Below are positions 62,896 to 64,000 of a stretch of DNA of 64,000 bases, piece by piece. A model generated the notes under the pieces. That model had not been told where the DNA came from and did no database searches. It saw nothing but the letters and a program-made list of their open reading frames with translations. The DNA comes from Variovorax sp. 679 (GTDB lineage: Bacteria > Pseudomonadota > Gammaproteobacteria > Burkholderiales > Burkholderiaceae_C). The first letter of the stretch is position 1. Every line of letters starts with the position of its first letter. Location: the NCBI RefSeq assembly GCF_003952185.1, contig NZ_RXFS01000003.1, positions 62,001 to 126,000 on the forward strand. Direction: 5' to 3'. Both the position numbers and the translations under genes were made by a program.

Positions 62896-64000
62896 TACCG
62901 GTGTCTCCAGGCTTGGGTGCGCTCGAGCGCCCAATGCCCCGCCAGTGCGAACAGGCCCCGGCCGACAGCGGCCGTGAGCATGATGAGCGAGGCCATGGCG
63001 GCGGCGGGCGCGACGTCGCCGGCATCGTCCATGTTCAGCACGGCGATGGCGGCGAGCGTGGTCTGCGGCGAGTAGAGGAACACGACGGCCGACACGGTCG
63101 TCATCGCATTGACGAAGAAATAGCCACCCACGTTGAGCACGGTGGGCAGCGCCACCGGCAGGTGCACGCGCCACAGCGTGTACCAGAAGGGCACGCCCAT
63201 CGACTCGGACACCAGCTCGTACTCGCGGTCGAGCTGGCGCAGCGCGGTGAGCGAGGTGAGATGCGCTACCGAGAAGAAGTGCGCCACGGTGCAGATGACG
63301 AGGATGGTCATGCTGCCGTAGATGGCGCGCAGCGGGTTCGAGGGCGAGATGAAGAAGAAGATGTAGCCGACACCAAGCACAAGCCCCGGCACCGCGAGCG
63401 GCAGGTTGGCCAGCAGATTGAGCAACTCGCGCAGCAGGCCGAAGTGGCGCGGCTTCTCGACCAGGTAGGCCGATATGAAGGTGATGAGCGCACCCGCCAC
63501 GGCTGCGCACACGGCCATGCGCAGCGAGTTGAAGTAGCTGTCCCAGCCACCGCCGTCCATGTTGCTGAAGTCGTAGTTCTTGAACGACGGCACGAGGTTG
63601 TAGGGCCAGTAGGTGGCCAGCGAGGCGAACACCGCCATGCCGATCATCACGAGGATGGCGCCGGCCGTGAGCACGCAGAACGCCAGCAGCGCACGGTCGC
63701 GCACCGGCACGGGCTCTGGCTGGTAGGGCGTGGCGCGCGCCGAGAGCGCCGCGGCCTGCTTGCCGCGCACGTGGCGCTCCACGAGGAACGACAGCACCGC
63801 CGGAATCAGCAGCACGAGGCCGACCACCGCGCCCATCTGGAAGTTCTGCTGGCCCACCACCTGCTTGTAGATGTCTGTCGCAAGCACGCCAGTCTGGCCG
63901 CCCACCACCTTGGGCACGCCGAAGTCGGTGATGACCAGCACGAACACCACCATCGCGGCCACGATGAGGCCGTAGCGCGACGAGGGCAGCGTCACCGTGC
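62895..64000 (-). CDS. AEP-type ABC permease, C-terminal part
   Basis: The frame runs off the right edge, leaving the last 367 residues. They comprise part of the first permease half (ITDFGVPKVVGGQTGVLATDIYKQVV) and a full second half with the EAA loop YELVSESMGVPFWYTLWRVHLPVALP. Context with phnX and the FAD oxidase argues for 2-aminoethylphosphonate import (PhnU/PhnV-type fused permease). It overlaps the oxidase gene by one base. The binding protein and ATPase presumably lie beyond the edge. Confidence 0.85.
   Translation of the reverse strand, partial: TVTLPSSRYGLIVAAMVVFVLVITDFGVPKVVGGQTGVLATDIYKQVVGQQNFQMGAVVGLVLLIPAVLSFLVERHVRGKQAAALSARATPYQPEPVPVRDRALLAFCVLTAGAILVMIGMAVFASLATYWPYNLVPSFKNYDFSNMDGGGWDSYFNSLRMAVCAAVAGALITFISAYLVEKPRHFGLLRELLNLLANLPLAVPGLVLGVGYIFFFISPSNPLRAIYGSMTILVICTVAHFFSVAHLTSLTALRQLDREYELVSESMGVPFWYTLWRVHLPVALPTVLNVGGYFFVNAMTTVSAVVFLYSPQTTLAAIAVLNMDDAGDVAPAAAMASLIMLTAAVGRGLFALAGHWALERTQAWRHR

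Overview
This window looks like a chromosomal segment of a GC-rich betaproteobacterium of the order Burkholderiales, most likely family Comamonadaceae and close to Variovorax. The pointers are trimeric porins whose mature ends begin [13 protein letters not shown], two Bug-type periplasmic receptors, a diiron Coq7, a type II secretion operon with gspN, and DUF2970. Gene density is high: no gene-free stretch exceeds about 280 bp. No rRNA, tRNA, CRISPR array or complete insertion sequence was seen.

Layout. (1) 1-4902: the 3' end of a pdxA2-type dehydrogenase, a DUF805 membrane protein, a tal-pgi pair, a lipocalin, and a HAD phosphatase. The HAD gene closes a binding-protein/permease/ATPase import operon (4240-9242). 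(2) 9421-11830: zwf and a Tat-exported LigB-type dioxygenase. (3) 11913-18947: a peptide-type ABC operon with an M20 amidohydrolase inside it, plus a 71-bp intergenic repeat with terminal inverted repeats. (4) 19133-24531: a porin, coq7, an OsmC protein, a candidate small RNA, a second porin that has lost its start codon, and a lone tyrosine recombinase. (5) 24564-26180: ilvA. (6) 26238-37607: a nearly complete type II secretion system, gspC divergent from gspGHIJKLMNDEF. (7) 37637-41396: a 5'-nucleotidase, a poly-Gly lipoprotein and a Tat-exported phospholipase C. (8) 41528-45401: LysR, a purine permease and an 8-oxoguanine deaminase. (9) 45588-49791: a Tat-exported lipoxygenase with all five iron ligands, facing two multihaem cytochromes c and a DUF2970 gene. 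(10) 49905-53410: a MocR-type regulator, an MFS transporter and a GntR/HutC regulator. (11) 53545-60655: a catabolic operon with a PEP-mutase/isocitrate-lyase enzyme, a two-subunit aconitase-like hydro-lyase, a PEBP protein, an MmgE/PrpD protein and two Bug receptors. (12) 60680-64000: a small lipoprotein and a phosphonate island (phnX, FAD amine oxidase, permease cut by the window edge).

How it fits together. Central sugar metabolism (pgi, tal, zwf) sits among nutrient-uptake modules for peptides, purines, organic acids and probably phosphonates. The secretion operon, the phospholipase C and the lipoxygenase form a plausible extracellular lipid-processing set. Phospholipase C and phosphonatase both release phosphorus, and three GTCAC motifs at 22-bp spacing lie before the phospholipase unit.

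Most interesting items: the lipoxygenase; the uncharacterised branched-acid operon at 53.5-60.7 kb; the three-hairpin sRNA candidate at 21.87-21.96 kb; and the second porin, whose ribosome-binding site and start codon appear to have been deleted. All functional calls rest on reading motifs and gene order; no database search was run.
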